DNA of 64,000 bases from Tabrizicola sp. (GCA_016792685.1 JAEULQ010000021.1:37539-101538); one strand, 5' to 3'; counted from the stretch's first letter, positions 28,097 to 36,981 are shown. The notes: a model not told the origin generated them from the sequence alone. Made by a program: numbers and translations.

Positions 28097-28938
28097 GGGT
28101 TCTTGTCTTCGGAAAATCCGGCCAGGTCGCGCAAGAACTGGCGCGTCGTCTGCCACAGGCCCGCTTCCTTGGTCGCGCTGACGCCGATCTTTCCGATCCC
28201 GCCGCCTGCGCGGCTGTCCTGGCCGCAAGCGCAGCCGATGCGGTGATCAACGCCGCTGCCTGGACTGCAGTGGACAAGGCCGAGGCGGAAGAAGCCGCCG
28301 CAACCCTCGTCAACGGCGCGGCGCCCACGGCCATGGCCCGCGCCGCGGCCGCAAAGCGGATACCCTTTCTGCACATCTCGACCGACTATGTCTTCGATGG
28401 TCAGGGCGACCGCCCCTTCTCCCCCGATCACCCCACAAAGCCGTTGAACGCCTATGGCCGTTCGAAACTGGTCGGAGAAGAAGGTGTCCGAGCGGCCGGA
28501 GGCCCCCATCTGATTCTGCGGACGTCCTGGGTCGTTTCCGCCCATGGGGCGAATTTCGTGAAGACCATGTTGCGACTGGGGCGGGAGCGCGAGACCCTGA
28601 CTGTCGTCGCCGACCAGATCGGCGGCCCAACCCCCGCTGCCGCCATCGCCGATGCCTTGATCGCCGCCGCCCGGGCCCTGCGGGATGGTGTCCAGGGCGG
28701 CACCCACCACTTCGCCGGCACGCCCGACACCAGCTGGGCCGATTTCGCCCGCGAGATCATGCGTCAGGCCGGGCTTGGCTGCCGGATCCAGGATATCCCG
28801 ACCTCTGCCTATCCGACACCAGCGCAGCGGCCGCTCAATTCACGTCTCGACTGCCGGGATTTTGAAACCGCATTTGGCATCCAGCGCCCGGACTGGCGCA
28901 GGGGGCTTTCCGACATTCTGAAGGAGCTAATACTATGA
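28093..28938 (+). CDS. rmlD: dTDP-4-dehydrorhamnose reductase
   Basis: A 281-residue NADPH-dependent reductase, last step of dTDP-L-rhamnose synthesis. GKSGQV near the N-terminus is the nucleotide loop; HISTDYVFDG and Y121-x3-K125 (YGRSK) are family hallmarks, and RPLNSRLDC near the C-terminus is typical of RmlD. The ATG at 28093 overlaps the previous stop by 4 bp; a longer in-frame reading upstream overlaps the YdjM-like gene and is not credible. Confidence 0.94.
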   Translation: MRVLVFGKSGQVAQELARRLPQARFLGRADADLSDPAACAAVLAASAADAVINAAAWTAVDKAEAEEAAATLVNGAAPTAMARAAAAKRIPFLHISTDYVFDGQGDRPFSPDHPTKPLNAYGRSKLVGEEGVRAAGGPHLILRTSWVVSAHGANFVKTMLRLGRERETLTVVADQIGGPTPAAAIADALIAAARALRDGVQGGTHHFAGTPDTSWADFAREIMRQAGLGCRIQDIPTSAYPTPAQRPLNSRLDCRDFETAFGIQRPDWRRGLSDILKELIL

Positions 28939-29807
28939 CGCGGAAGGGAATTCTTCTTGCCGGGGGCACCGGATCACGGCTGTGGCCGATCACGCTTGGC
29001 ACCTCGAAGCAGCTTCTGCCGATCTATGACAAGCCGATGGTCTATTACCCGATCTCGGTCCTGATGCTTTCGGGCATCCGCGAGATTGCGATCATCACCA
29101 CGCCAGATGACCAGCCGCAATTCCAGCGGCTTCTTGGCGACGGAAGCCAGTGGGGGGTCAGCTTCACCTGGGTCATCCAGGAAAAGCCCGAAGGTCTGGC
29201 GCAGGCGTATCTCCTGACCCGCGATTTCCTGGACGGCGCGCCCTCGGCCATGGTGCTGGGCGACAACATCTTCTTCGGTCACGGCCTGCCCGAAATCCTC
29301 GCCCGCGCCAATGCGCAAGAGGCAGGGGGAACGGTCTTTGGCTACCATGTCTCGGACCCCGAACGCTATGGCGTGGCGGCCTTCGATGCCGACGGCAAGG
29401 TCACCGCGCTGGTGGAAAAGCCGAAGGTCCCGCCCTCCAGCTTTGCCATCACCGGCCTCTATTTCCTCGACGGCCGTGCCCCCGATCTGGCTGCCCGGAT
29501 CAAGCCCTCGGCACGGGGCGAGCTCGAAATCGTCGATGTGCTGGAACACTACCGCGCCGAGGGCTCGCTGCAGGTCGAACGCATGGGCCGCGGCTTTGCC
29601 TGGCTGGATACCGGCACGCCGGGTAGCCTTCTGGACGCCGGGAACTTCGTCCGCACCCTGCAGGATCGCCAGGGGATGCAGGTCGGCTCGCCGGATGAAA
29701 TCGCCTACCGCCAGGGCTGGATCGACGCCAAGGGCCTTGCCGAACGGGCGAAGGTCTTCGGCAAGTCCAGCTACGGCGCGCATCTTGAAGGCGTTCTGAA
29801 GGAGTAG
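28935..29807 (+). CDS. rmlA: Glucose-1-phosphate thymidylyltransferase
   Basis: A 290-residue enzyme, first step of dTDP-L-rhamnose synthesis (glucose-1-phosphate plus dTTP). The nucleotide loop LAGGTGSRLWPIT is at about 8-20, SKQLLPIYDKPM follows, and VLGDNIFFGHGL carries the metal-binding Asp. Overlaps rmlD by 4 bp. Its TAG is followed without any spacer by triple-hairpin repeat copy 2. Confidence 0.95.
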   Translation: MTRKGILLAGGTGSRLWPITLGTSKQLLPIYDKPMVYYPISVLMLSGIREIAIITTPDDQPQFQRLLGDGSQWGVSFTWVIQEKPEGLAQAYLLTRDFLDGAPSAMVLGDNIFFGHGLPEILARANAQEAGGTVFGYHVSDPERYGVAAFDADGKVTALVEKPKVPPSSFAITGLYFLDGRAPDLAARIKPSARGELEIVDVLEHYRAEGSLQVERMGRGFAWLDTGTPGSLLDAGNFVRTLQDRQGMQVGSPDEIAYRQGWIDAKGLAERAKVFGKSSYGAHLEGVLKE

Positions 29808-29875
29808 GCGATTTCTTCGAAGAAATCGCAACGGAACCTGTACAGGTTCCGGTCCGGAATTTTCGAAAATTCCGC
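29808..29875 (+). repeat. Triple-hairpin intergenic repeat, copy 2
   Basis: Same three-palindrome order as copy 1, starting at the base after the rmlA stop codon. The first palindrome is 29808-29829 and the third is 29854-29875 with one mismatched end pair. The middle palindrome (29832-29851) is CGGAACCTGTACAGGTTCCG, now a perfect 20-bp palindrome. Relative to the other copies both arms changed together (GGAGCC/GGCTCC to GGAACC/GGTTCC). Confidence 0.94.
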
Positions 29876-29876
29876 C

Positions 29877-30113
29877 TCAGCCCACCGTGGTGGGGGTCGG
29901 CCGCCGGATCAGGCCTTTGGCATCGAGTACCAGGGGCCGCAGCCCCGCCCCGCCCGCGTCGATCACCTCGAAAAGCTGGCGGCGCATCCGGGGCTCCCAG
30001 AAGTCGTTGATATGGGCGGCAAGCAAGGTCATCCCCTCGGCATGCGGCTTCGATTCCATGAATTTCGAGATGTCATTCGCCATGCGAACGATCTTGTCAG
30101 CCGACATGGGCAT
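29877..30113 (-). CDS. fdsD: Formate dehydrogenase subunit delta
   Basis: A 78-residue protein starting MSADKIVRMANDISKFMES, typical of FdsD. In Rhodobacter capsulatus the small delta subunit is part of, or needed for, the active Fds complex, probably helping bis-MGD insertion. It overlaps the end of fdhD by 17 bp and ends the operon, just before repeat copy 2. Confidence 0.9.
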   Translation of the reverse strand: MPMSADKIVRMANDISKFMESKPHAEGMTLLAAHINDFWEPRMRRQLFEVIDAGGAGLRPLVLDAKGLIRRPTPTTVG

Positions 30114-30906
30114 TCTCCGTCAAACGATCTGAATGGGAAAAGACCTCGAACCGGTCGGGCCTTGCCAGCGCCACCAGCGTGATCCCCGCACGCTCAGCCA
30201 GCTCCACCGCCTCGGCCGTCGGGGCCGAGACAGCGATGATCATCGGCGCCCCCAGCATGGCGACCTTCTGCACCATATCGGTCGAGACCCGGCTGGTCAG
30301 GACCACGGCCCCCTCCGCCGCAACCCCTTGCCGCACCATCGCGCCGACAAGCTTGTCCAGCGCGTTGTGCCGCCCGACATCCTCGCGCGCCAGCACCAGC
30401 GCGCCGTTCCAGAACCCCGCGCAATGCGCGGCCCGGGTCGCGTCATGCAGGGGCTGCAACCCCGGCAGGGCCGCCACGGCCGCCATCACCTGGGTGGGCG
30501 TCATCCGGAACGCCGAAGGTGCCACGACCGGCACCTCCCGCAGCGCCTGCTCGATCGAGTCGATCCCGCACAGCCCGCAGCCGACCGGCCCCGCCATCAC
30601 CCGCCGCCGCGCCGCAAGCCGCGCTTCGGCCTCGGGTTTCAGCCAGACCTGCACGTCCCGGCCCCTTGGAAGGGTCTCGACCTCGACCGACAACACCTCG
30701 CCCGGTCCGGCGATCCCCTCGGTCAGGGCAAAGCCATAGCCGAAGTCCTCCAGGTCCGCAGGCGTCGCCATCATCACCGCCTGGGTCGTGCCGTTGAACG
30801 ACAGCGCGACGGCCACTTCCTCCGGCAAGACCCGCTGGCCAGGTTGGGCCCCCGGCTGAACCGAGGGTCCGAACACCAGCCGAGGCGTGGCCCGTGCACC
30901 TTTCAT
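30097..30906 (-). CDS. fdhD: Formate dehydrogenase accessory sulfurtransferase FdhD/FdsC
   Basis: A 269-residue protein that binds bis-MGD and passes sulfur to the cofactor before insertion into the formate dehydrogenase. The essential cysteine motif is C110-GL-C113 in GPVGCGLCG; a second conserved stretch is LAREDVGRHNALDKL. The start at 30906 overlaps the fdsA stop by 4 bp; the longer in-frame reading lies inside fdsA. In Rhodobacter capsulatus the equivalent gene is called fdsC. Confidence 0.93.
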   Translation of the reverse strand: MKGARATPRLVFGPSVQPGAQPGQRVLPEEVAVALSFNGTTQAVMMATPADLEDFGYGFALTEGIAGPGEVLSVEVETLPRGRDVQVWLKPEAEARLAARRRVMAGPVGCGLCGIDSIEQALREVPVVAPSAFRMTPTQVMAAVAALPGLQPLHDATRAAHCAGFWNGALVLAREDVGRHNALDKLVGAMVRQGVAAEGAVVLTSRVSTDMVQKVAMLGAPMIIAVSAPTAEAVELAERAGITLVALARPDRFEVFSHSDRLTENAHVG

Positions 30907-33779
30907 TCGGCTGCCAGGATCCGACGCGACTGCGCTGCCTGCGCCGCGTATTCCTCTTGCCATTCCGACGGGCCGTTCGACGGGGACACCTGCACCGCCG
31001 TCACCTTGTATTCCGGGCAATTCGTTGCCCAGTCCGAGAAGTCGGTGGTGATCACGTTTGCCTGCGTGTCGGGATGGTGGAAGGTCGTATAGACGACGCC
31101 TGGCGCGACCCTGTCGGCGATTGTCGCCCGCAGCGTCGTGTCGCCGGAGCGGCTGGCGAGACGGACCCAGTCGCCATCCTTGATCCCCCGGTTTTCGGCA
31201 TCATGCGGGTTGATCTCCAGCACATCCTCGTCATGCCAGACCACGTTCGCCGTCCGCCGCGTCTGTGCGCCAACGTTGTACTGCGACAGGATACGGCCGG
31301 TGGTCAGCAGCAGCGGGAAGCGCGGGCCGGTCTTCTCGTCCGTCGCCACATATTCGGTGCGGATGAACTTGCCCTTGCCGCGCACGAACCCGTCGATATG
31401 CATCAAGGGCGTGCCTTCCGGCGCCTTTTCGTTGCAGGGCCACTGGATCGAGCCCATCGTCTCAATCTTCTCGTAGGTCACCCCCGCAAACGACGGCGTC
31501 GTCATGGCGATTTCTTCCATGATTTGCGAGGGATGCGTGTAGTTCCAGTTTGCCCCCATGGCCTGCGCGAACATCTGGGTGACTTCCCAGTCGGCATAGC
31601 CCTGCTTCGGCGCCATCACCTTGCGGACCATGTTGATCCGCCGCTCGGCGTTGGTGAAGGTCCCATCCTTCTCCAGGAAGGACGAGCCGGGGAAGAACAC
31701 ATGCGCGTAGTTCGCGGTTTCGTTCAGGAAGAGGTCGTGAACGATCACGCATTCCATCGCTGCAAGGCCCGCCGCGACATGGTGGGTGTCCGGGTCGGAT
31801 TGCAGGATGTCCTCGCCCTGGCAATAAAGGCCCTTGAACGTGCCCTCTACCGCGGCATCCAGCATGTTCGGGATGCGCAGGCCGGGCTCCGGGTCGATCT
31901 TCACGCCCCAGAGGTTTTCATAGATCGCCCGGACCTCCGGGTTCTTAACATGGCGATAGCCCGGCAGCTCATGCGGGAAGCTTCCCATGTCGCAAGAGCC
32001 CTGGACGTTGTTCTGCCCCCGGAGCGGGTTCACCCCCACGCCACGACGGCCGATGTTGCCCGTCAGCATGGCAAGGTTGGCGATCCCGATCACCGTCGTC
32101 GAGCCTTGGCTGTGCTCGGTCACGCCAAGCCCGTAGTAGATCGCCGCATTGCCGCCGGTCGCGTAGAGGCGCGCCGCCAGACGGATCTCCTCGGCCGGGA
32201 CGCCGGTGACCATCTGAACCGCTTCGGGTGAGTGGTTCGGCAGCGCGATGAACTCGGCGTAGTCCTGGAATTCGTCCCAGTCGCAACGTTCCCGAATGAA
32301 CGTTTCGTTATAAAGCTTCTCGGTGACGATCACATGTGCGATGGCCGAAACGACCGCTACGTTGGTGCCCGGCGTCAGCGCGAGGTGATGCGCGGCCTTG
32401 TAATGCGGGCCTTCGACGGTTTCCGTCCGGCGGGGATCGACCACGATCAGCTTTGCGCCCTTGCGCAGGCGCTTTTTCATGCGCGACGCAAAGACCGGAT
32501 GGCCGGCATGCGGGTTGGCGCCGATCACCATGATGACGTCGGCTTCCTCGACGGAATCGAAATCCTGCGTTCCGGCGCTGGTCCCGAAGGTCTGGCCAAG
32601 CCCGTAGCCGGTGGGCGAATGGCAGACCCGGGCGCAGGTATCCGTATTGTTGTTCATGAACACGCCACGGGTCAGCTTCTGGACGAGGTAGGTCTCCTCG
32701 TTCGTGCAGCGCGAGGAGGTGATCACCCCCACCGACTGCCGCCCGTATTTGGCCTGGATGCCCTTCATCCTGGTCGCGGCGAACTCCATCGCCTCGGCCC
32801 AGGTCACTTCCTTCCACGGGTCGGTGATGGCATCGCGGATCATCGGCTTCAGGATCCGGTCCTTGTGGCTGGCATAGCCATAGGCGAAGCGGCCCTTGAC
32901 GCAGGAATGGCCCCGGTTGGCCTTGCCGTGCTTGTAGGGCGTCATGCGGACCAGCTCATCGCCGCGCATTTCGGCCTTGAAGCTGCAGCCCACGCCGCAA
33001 TAAGCGCAGGTGGTGATGACGGAATGCGAGGGCGTCCCGATCTCGATTACCGACTTTTCCTGCAGCGTTGCGGTCGGGCAGGCCTGCACGCAGGCACCGC
33101 AGCTGACGCAGTCGGAGGCCAGAGCATTGTCGGTCTTGGCGCCAAAGGACACGCGGCTGTCGAAGCCCCGGCCTTCGATGGTCAGTGCGAAAGTGCCCTG
33201 CACCTCTTCGCAAGCCCGCACGCAGCGCGAGCAGACGATGCATTTCTGCGGGTCGTAGCTGAAGTAGGGGTTGGAATCGTCGCGCGGGATGTAGAGCGGA
33301 TTGGCCTCGCCGCTGGTGTTCTTCACCTTGAAGTGCGTGTCGACCGCCTCATACCGCACATCGCGCAGGCCGACGGCCCCGGCCATGTCCTGCAATTCGC
33401 AGTCGCCATTGGCCGAGCAGGTCAGGCAGTCCAGCGGGTGGTCCGAGATGTAAAGCTCCATCACCCCGCGCCGCAGCTGTTTCAGCTTGGCGTTCTGGGT
33501 GTGGACTTTCAGGCCGGGCGCCACGGGCGTGGTGCAGGAAGCCGGAGTGCCGTTGCGGCCCTCGATCTCCACCAGACACAGCCGGCAGGACCCGAAGGCA
33601 TCGACGCTGTCAGTGGCGCAGAGTTTCGGCACCTGGATGCCGGCCTCCGCTGCCGCCCGCATGATGCTGGTGCCTTCCGGAACCGTCACGTCGAAACCGT
33701 CGATGGTCAGTGTGACCATCTGTTTCGATTTGGCGGCAGGCGTCCCGAAATCGCGGTCGGGGATGATGAAATCTTTCAT
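30903..33779 (-). CDS. fdsA: NAD-dependent formate dehydrogenase subunit alpha (Mo/bis-MGD)
   Basis: The 958-residue catalytic subunit oxidises formate to CO2 in the cytoplasm. Domains in order: [2Fe-2S] (C54, C65, C68, C82), His-Cys3 cluster (H114, C118, C121, C127), two [4Fe-4S] (C180/183/186/190 and C224/227/230/234), then the molybdenum domain with its own cluster (C258, C261, C265, C293). The molybdenum ligand is C386, followed by H387, in CARVCHSPTG; it is cysteine, not selenocysteine. Length and ligand numbering agree with Rhodobacter capsulatus FdsA. The start at 33779 excludes a 47-residue run into the upstream gene. Confidence 0.96.
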   Translation of the reverse strand: MKDFIIPDRDFGTPAAKSKQMVTLTIDGFDVTVPEGTSIMRAAAEAGIQVPKLCATDSVDAFGSCRLCLVEIEGRNGTPASCTTPVAPGLKVHTQNAKLKQLRRGVMELYISDHPLDCLTCSANGDCELQDMAGAVGLRDVRYEAVDTHFKVKNTSGEANPLYIPRDDSNPYFSYDPQKCIVCSRCVRACEEVQGTFALTIEGRGFDSRVSFGAKTDNALASDCVSCGACVQACPTATLQEKSVIEIGTPSHSVITTCAYCGVGCSFKAEMRGDELVRMTPYKHGKANRGHSCVKGRFAYGYASHKDRILKPMIRDAITDPWKEVTWAEAMEFAATRMKGIQAKYGRQSVGVITSSRCTNEETYLVQKLTRGVFMNNNTDTCARVCHSPTGYGLGQTFGTSAGTQDFDSVEEADVIMVIGANPHAGHPVFASRMKKRLRKGAKLIVVDPRRTETVEGPHYKAAHHLALTPGTNVAVVSAIAHVIVTEKLYNETFIRERCDWDEFQDYAEFIALPNHSPEAVQMVTGVPAEEIRLAARLYATGGNAAIYYGLGVTEHSQGSTTVIGIANLAMLTGNIGRRGVGVNPLRGQNNVQGSCDMGSFPHELPGYRHVKNPEVRAIYENLWGVKIDPEPGLRIPNMLDAAVEGTFKGLYCQGEDILQSDPDTHHVAAGLAAMECVIVHDLFLNETANYAHVFFPGSSFLEKDGTFTNAERRINMVRKVMAPKQGYADWEVTQMFAQAMGANWNYTHPSQIMEEIAMTTPSFAGVTYEKIETMGSIQWPCNEKAPEGTPLMHIDGFVRGKGKFIRTEYVATDEKTGPRFPLLLTTGRILSQYNVGAQTRRTANVVWHDEDVLEINPHDAENRGIKDGDWVRLASRSGDTTLRATIADRVAPGVVYTTFHHPDTQANVITTDFSDWATNCPEYKVTAVQVSPSNGPSEWQEEYAAQAAQSRRILAAE

Positions 33780-33781
33780 CT

Positions 33782-33994
33782 TCAGGCACCTTTCTTGGCG
33801 GCAAGCTGGTGGGCGACGATGGCGTTGGCATGGCCGTGGCCCAGCCCGTGAGTTTCTTTCAGGAAGGCCACGATCTGCATGTGCGGCAGTTCGAGCTTGT
33901 CCTTGATAACTTCGAACCAATGGCCAATCGGCTGGCCATAGGTCTTCTCGATTGACGGAAAGTAAGAGGCTGGCCCCTTCACCTTCTCGTTCAT
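33782..33994 (-). CDS. DUF4287-like small protein inside the fds operon
   Basis: A 70-residue soluble protein with the pattern PASYFPSIEKTYGQPIGHW, then HMQIVAFLKETHGLGHGHANAIVAH, resembling DUF4287 proteins. The ATG overlaps the fdsB stop by 4 bp and its stop is two bases before fdsA, so it is translationally embedded between two enzyme subunits. It is not one of the genes named in the classic fdsGBACD operon. Function unknown; a maturation or regulatory role is only inference from position. Confidence 0.82.
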   Translation of the reverse strand: MNEKVKGPASYFPSIEKTYGQPIGHWFEVIKDKLELPHMQIVAFLKETHGLGHGHANAIVAHQLAAKKGA

Positions 33995-35496
33995 TCGGCG
34001 GCCTCCTTCGAACGGGCGAAGTCGTCGGGGAAATGGGTGAGGGCGGACATCACCGGATAGGGGGTAAACCCGCCAAGCGCGCAGAGCGAGCCCAGTTTCA
34101 TCGTGTTGCAAAGATCGGTCAGGATCGGGATCGCCGAAGCATCCCCCCGCGCCAGACGGTCGATGGTCTCAACCCCCCGGGTCGAGCCGATGCGACAGGG
34201 CGTGCACTTGCCACAGCTCTCGATGGCGCAGAACTCCATTGCGAAGCGGGCCATCTGGAGCATGTCGGTCGTGTCGTCGGCGATGGTCAGGCCTGCGTGG
34301 CCGATGAGGCCATCCTTGCCCGCGAATTCCTCATAACCAAAGGGCGTGTCGAAAAGCGACACCGGGAACCAGGCGCCCAGCGGGCCGCCGACCTGCACCG
34401 CCTTGACCGGGCGGCCCGAGGCGGTGCCGCCGGCGATCTCGTTGACGATCTGGCCCAGGGTCAAACCGAACGCGCATTCATATAGGCCGCCGAAGCGGAC
34501 GTTCCCGGCGATCTGCAGCGGGATTGTCCCGCGGGACCGGCCAAGCCCGAAGTCCTTGTAGTGTGCCGCGCCCTTGGCCAGGATCACCGGCACCGAGGCC
34601 AGCGAGATCACGTTGTTGACCACGGTCGGGCGGCCCATGAACCCTTGCAGCGCTGGCAGCGGCGGCTTGGCGCGGACCACGCCACGCTTGCCCTCAAGGC
34701 TGTTCAGAAGCGAGGTCTCCTCACCGCAGACATAGGCCCCGGCACCGACGCGGATTTCCATGTCGAACTGCGGCCCGAGGACCTTGGCGTCCCTTGCGAC
34801 CCTTACAGCGGCTTCCATCACCCGGATCGCCACCGGGTATTCCGAACGGATGTACACATATCCCTTCGTCGCCCCGCAGGCGAGGCCTGCAATCGCCATG
34901 CCCTCGATCAGCGTGAAAGGATCGCCCTCCATCAGCATCCGGTCGGCGAAGGTGGCGCTGTCGCCCTCATCGGCGTTGCAGACGATGTACTTCTGGTCGC
35001 CTGCGGCTTCGCTGACCGTCTTCCACTTGATCCCGGTCGGGAACCCCGCGCCACCGCGGCCGCGCAGACCGGACTCGGTCACTTCGGCCACGATCTCGGC
35101 CTTGGTCATCGCCTTGGCGCGGTCCAGTCCGACCAGACCGCCGTGCGCCCGGTAATCGTCCAGCGACAAGGGGTCGATCACGCCGACGCGGGCAAAGGTC
35201 AGGCGGGTCTGGCCCTTCATCCAGGGCAGCTCCTCGACCAAGCCCAGTGCCTTCGGATGTGACGACAGGTCCCCGAACAACCCCGGCACATCGGCCACGG
35301 TCATCGGCCCAAAACCCACGCGGCCCGCGTCAGTGACAACCTCGACCAGAGGCTCCAGCCAGACCATCCCGCGTGAGCCGTTGCGGATGACCTGAACCGT
35401 CACCCCGCGCCGCGCGGCCTCGGCCATGATCGCCGCGACCAGGGCATCGGCCCCAAGGGCAACGGCGGCGCTATCCAGCGGAACGTAAAGCTTCAT
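33991..35496 (-). CDS. fdsB: NAD-dependent formate dehydrogenase subunit beta
   Basis: The 501-residue NAD+-reducing subunit. An N-terminal thioredoxin-like domain (about 1-120) precedes a NuoF-like part with the FMN/NAD loops GLRGRGGAGFPTG and GAGAYVCGEETSLL, and a C-terminal [4Fe-4S] motif ESCGKCTPCR. It accepts electrons from FdsA and reduces NAD+. Overlaps fdsG by 4 bp and the DUF4287 gene by 4 bp. Confidence 0.95.
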   Translation of the reverse strand: MKLYVPLDSAAVALGADALVAAIMAEAARRGVTVQVIRNGSRGMVWLEPLVEVVTDAGRVGFGPMTVADVPGLFGDLSSHPKALGLVEELPWMKGQTRLTFARVGVIDPLSLDDYRAHGGLVGLDRAKAMTKAEIVAEVTESGLRGRGGAGFPTGIKWKTVSEAAGDQKYIVCNADEGDSATFADRMLMEGDPFTLIEGMAIAGLACGATKGYVYIRSEYPVAIRVMEAAVRVARDAKVLGPQFDMEIRVGAGAYVCGEETSLLNSLEGKRGVVRAKPPLPALQGFMGRPTVVNNVISLASVPVILAKGAAHYKDFGLGRSRGTIPLQIAGNVRFGGLYECAFGLTLGQIVNEIAGGTASGRPVKAVQVGGPLGAWFPVSLFDTPFGYEEFAGKDGLIGHAGLTIADDTTDMLQMARFAMEFCAIESCGKCTPCRIGSTRGVETIDRLARGDASAIPILTDLCNTMKLGSLCALGGFTPYPVMSALTHFPDDFARSKEAAE

Positions 35497-35951
35497 TTTG
35501 CCACCTCCGCCAGGACAGCTTCATCGCAGCGGCCGACCAGTCGCCCGTCAATCATTGCGGCAGGCCCGCAGGCACAAAGCCCCAGGCAGAAGACCGGCTC
35601 AAGCGTCACCCGACCATCCGGCGTCGTCTCGTGCCAGTCGATCCCCAAGGCCGCCTTGATCCGCCCGGCCACCGCATCGGCGCCGACCGCCTGACAGGCC
35701 TCGGCCCGGCAGAGTTTCAGCACATGCCGCCCGGCGGGGGCCTCGCGGAAGTCGTGGTAGAAGCTCACCACCCCATGCACTTCGGCCTTGGACAAGGTCA
35801 GCGCCGCCGCGATCTGCGGAATAGCCGCTTGCGGGACATGGCCGAACGCCTCCTGCACGGCATGGAGGATCGGGAGCAGTGGCCCCTCAAGCCCGCGATG
35901 GGCCTCCAGAATCTCGGAAATCCGGTCGGAAAGGGCGTCAGAATCAAGCAT
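35493..35951 (-). CDS. fdsG: NAD-dependent formate dehydrogenase subunit gamma
   Basis: A 152-residue NuoE-like subunit with a thioredoxin-fold [2Fe-2S] site: C81 and C86 (LCRAEAC), C122 and C126 (FCLGLCACGP). It forms the electron-transfer module with FdsB. First structural gene of the operon. The chosen start at 35951 follows an AGAGG; extending to 36035 would cross the operator-like inverted repeats. Confidence 0.93.
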   Translation of the reverse strand: MLDSDALSDRISEILEAHRGLEGPLLPILHAVQEAFGHVPQAAIPQIAAALTLSKAEVHGVVSFYHDFREAPAGRHVLKLCRAEACQAVGADAVAGRIKAALGIDWHETTPDGRVTLEPVFCLGLCACGPAAMIDGRLVGRCDEAVLAEVAK

Positions 35952-35990
35952 GCGGGCAACCTCTGGCTGGCATGGGCCCGTGATACGCCG

Positions 35991-36008
35991 ATTGATAGAG
36001 AAATCAAT
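35991..36008 (-). promoter_or_regulatory. Inverted repeat upstream of fdsG (ATTGAT-N6-ATCAAT)
   Basis: Two 6-bp arms around six bases, 40 bp before the fdsG start. The six-base spacer argues against an FNR site (which needs four). Candidate operator for the adjacent LysR-type regulator. Confidence 0.5.
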
Positions 36009-36025
36009 GCAGATATGCCGTTGGT

Positions 36026-36044
36026 CGATAGGCAAGACCTATCG
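36026..36044 (-). promoter_or_regulatory. Inverted repeat at the lysR/fdsG junction
   Basis: CGATAGG and CCTATCG separated by five bases, overlapping the stop codon of the LysR gene. It contains an ATAGG-N5-CCTAT dyad with the T-N11-A form used by LysR proteins, so it may be the FdsR-type binding site; a hairpin at the lysR mRNA end is the alternative. Confidence 0.5.
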
Positions 36045-36920
36045 AAACTGCCGCACCGCTTCGTCGATCAGGGCCTGCAGGATCGGGGTCTGCGGATCGC
36101 GGCGGGCGGCGATCAGTCCAACGCTGTGCTCGGCTTCGGGCTCCACGATCGGGATCGACAACAGCCGCCCGTCAGCCACGAACATGTCGGCCAGCCGCTT
36201 CGGCACCACTGAGGCCCAGCGGCCGGTCAGCACATGCGCAACCAGCGCCACGGTCGAGTTCGACTCGATCATCGGGGTCGCGGCCACGCCTGCCTCGCCC
36301 AAGTGCTGGTTCACGATCCGCCGGTTCTGCATGTCCGAGGTCAGAAGGCAAAGCGGCACCGACGCAAGTTCCGCCCAGCTTACCTGCCGCCGACCGGCGA
36401 GGTCGGAACCGGGCGCGATCAGAAGCCGATAGAATTCGGTGTACAAAGGCACCTGCGCCACCCGGCCGAGCGGTTCGTTGTCGAGATAGGTGATCCCAGC
36501 CTCAAGATCCAAGGCTTCGATCCCGGTCAGGATTTCGACGCTGGTCCGCGACAGGATCGAGACCCGGACATTCGGATGCCTTTGGGTGAAAGGCCCGGTC
36601 AGATCGGCCACCATCGGCAGGGCCGTGGGGATCACACCGATGCGCAGGTTGCCCGACAAGCCGGTACGGACCACCCGCATCTCGTCCTTCAGCGCCCGGA
36701 CGTCGCCGACGATCCCCAAGGCCCGGTCCAGCACCCGCTGACCTTCGGGCGTCAGGCCCTGAAACCGGCTGCCGCGAAAGACCAGCTGCACGCCAAGCTG
36801 ATCCTCAAGCTGCCGGATGGCTGACGACAGCGAAGGCTGGGTCACCCCGCAAACCTCGGCCGCCCGGCCGAAATGCCGCTCCTTGGCCAGCGCGATGAAC
36901 ATTTCCAGCTTGTCGATCAT
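36039..36920 (-). CDS. LysR family transcriptional regulator of the fds operon (FdsR-like)
   Basis: A 293-residue regulator. The winged helix-turn-helix at about 2-60 includes FIALAKERHFGRAAEVCGVT and QPSLSSAIRQLE; the LysR effector domain follows (about 90-290). It lies 87 bp upstream of fdsG on the same strand. Genes of this type next to fds operons control formate dehydrogenase expression. The start at 36920 removes twelve extra N-terminal residues. Divergent from the S49 peptidase gene by 61 bp. Confidence 0.88.
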   Translation of the reverse strand: MIDKLEMFIALAKERHFGRAAEVCGVTQPSLSSAIRQLEDQLGVQLVFRGSRFQGLTPEGQRVLDRALGIVGDVRALKDEMRVVRTGLSGNLRIGVIPTALPMVADLTGPFTQRHPNVRVSILSRTSVEILTGIEALDLEAGITYLDNEPLGRVAQVPLYTEFYRLLIAPGSDLAGRRQVSWAELASVPLCLLTSDMQNRRIVNQHLGEAGVAATPMIESNSTVALVAHVLTGRWASVVPKRLADMFVADGRLLSIPIVEPEAEHSVGLIAARRDPQTPILQALIDEAVRQFR

Positions 36921-36981
36921 ATGGAAGACCCTGCCGCGCCGCGCCCTTGCCCGCAAGCCCTTCAGGCCTTACCTCTGGCAC

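Noticed and set aside
32615-32650. Selenocysteine in the formate dehydrogenase active site
   Set aside because: The active-site codon at residue 386 reads cysteine; there is no in-frame TGA in fdsA.
35991-36008. ATTGAT-N6-ATCAAT upstream of fdsG as an FNR box
   Set aside because: FNR half-sites are separated by four bases; here the gap is six, so FnrL binding is unlikely. Kept only as a possible LysR operator.
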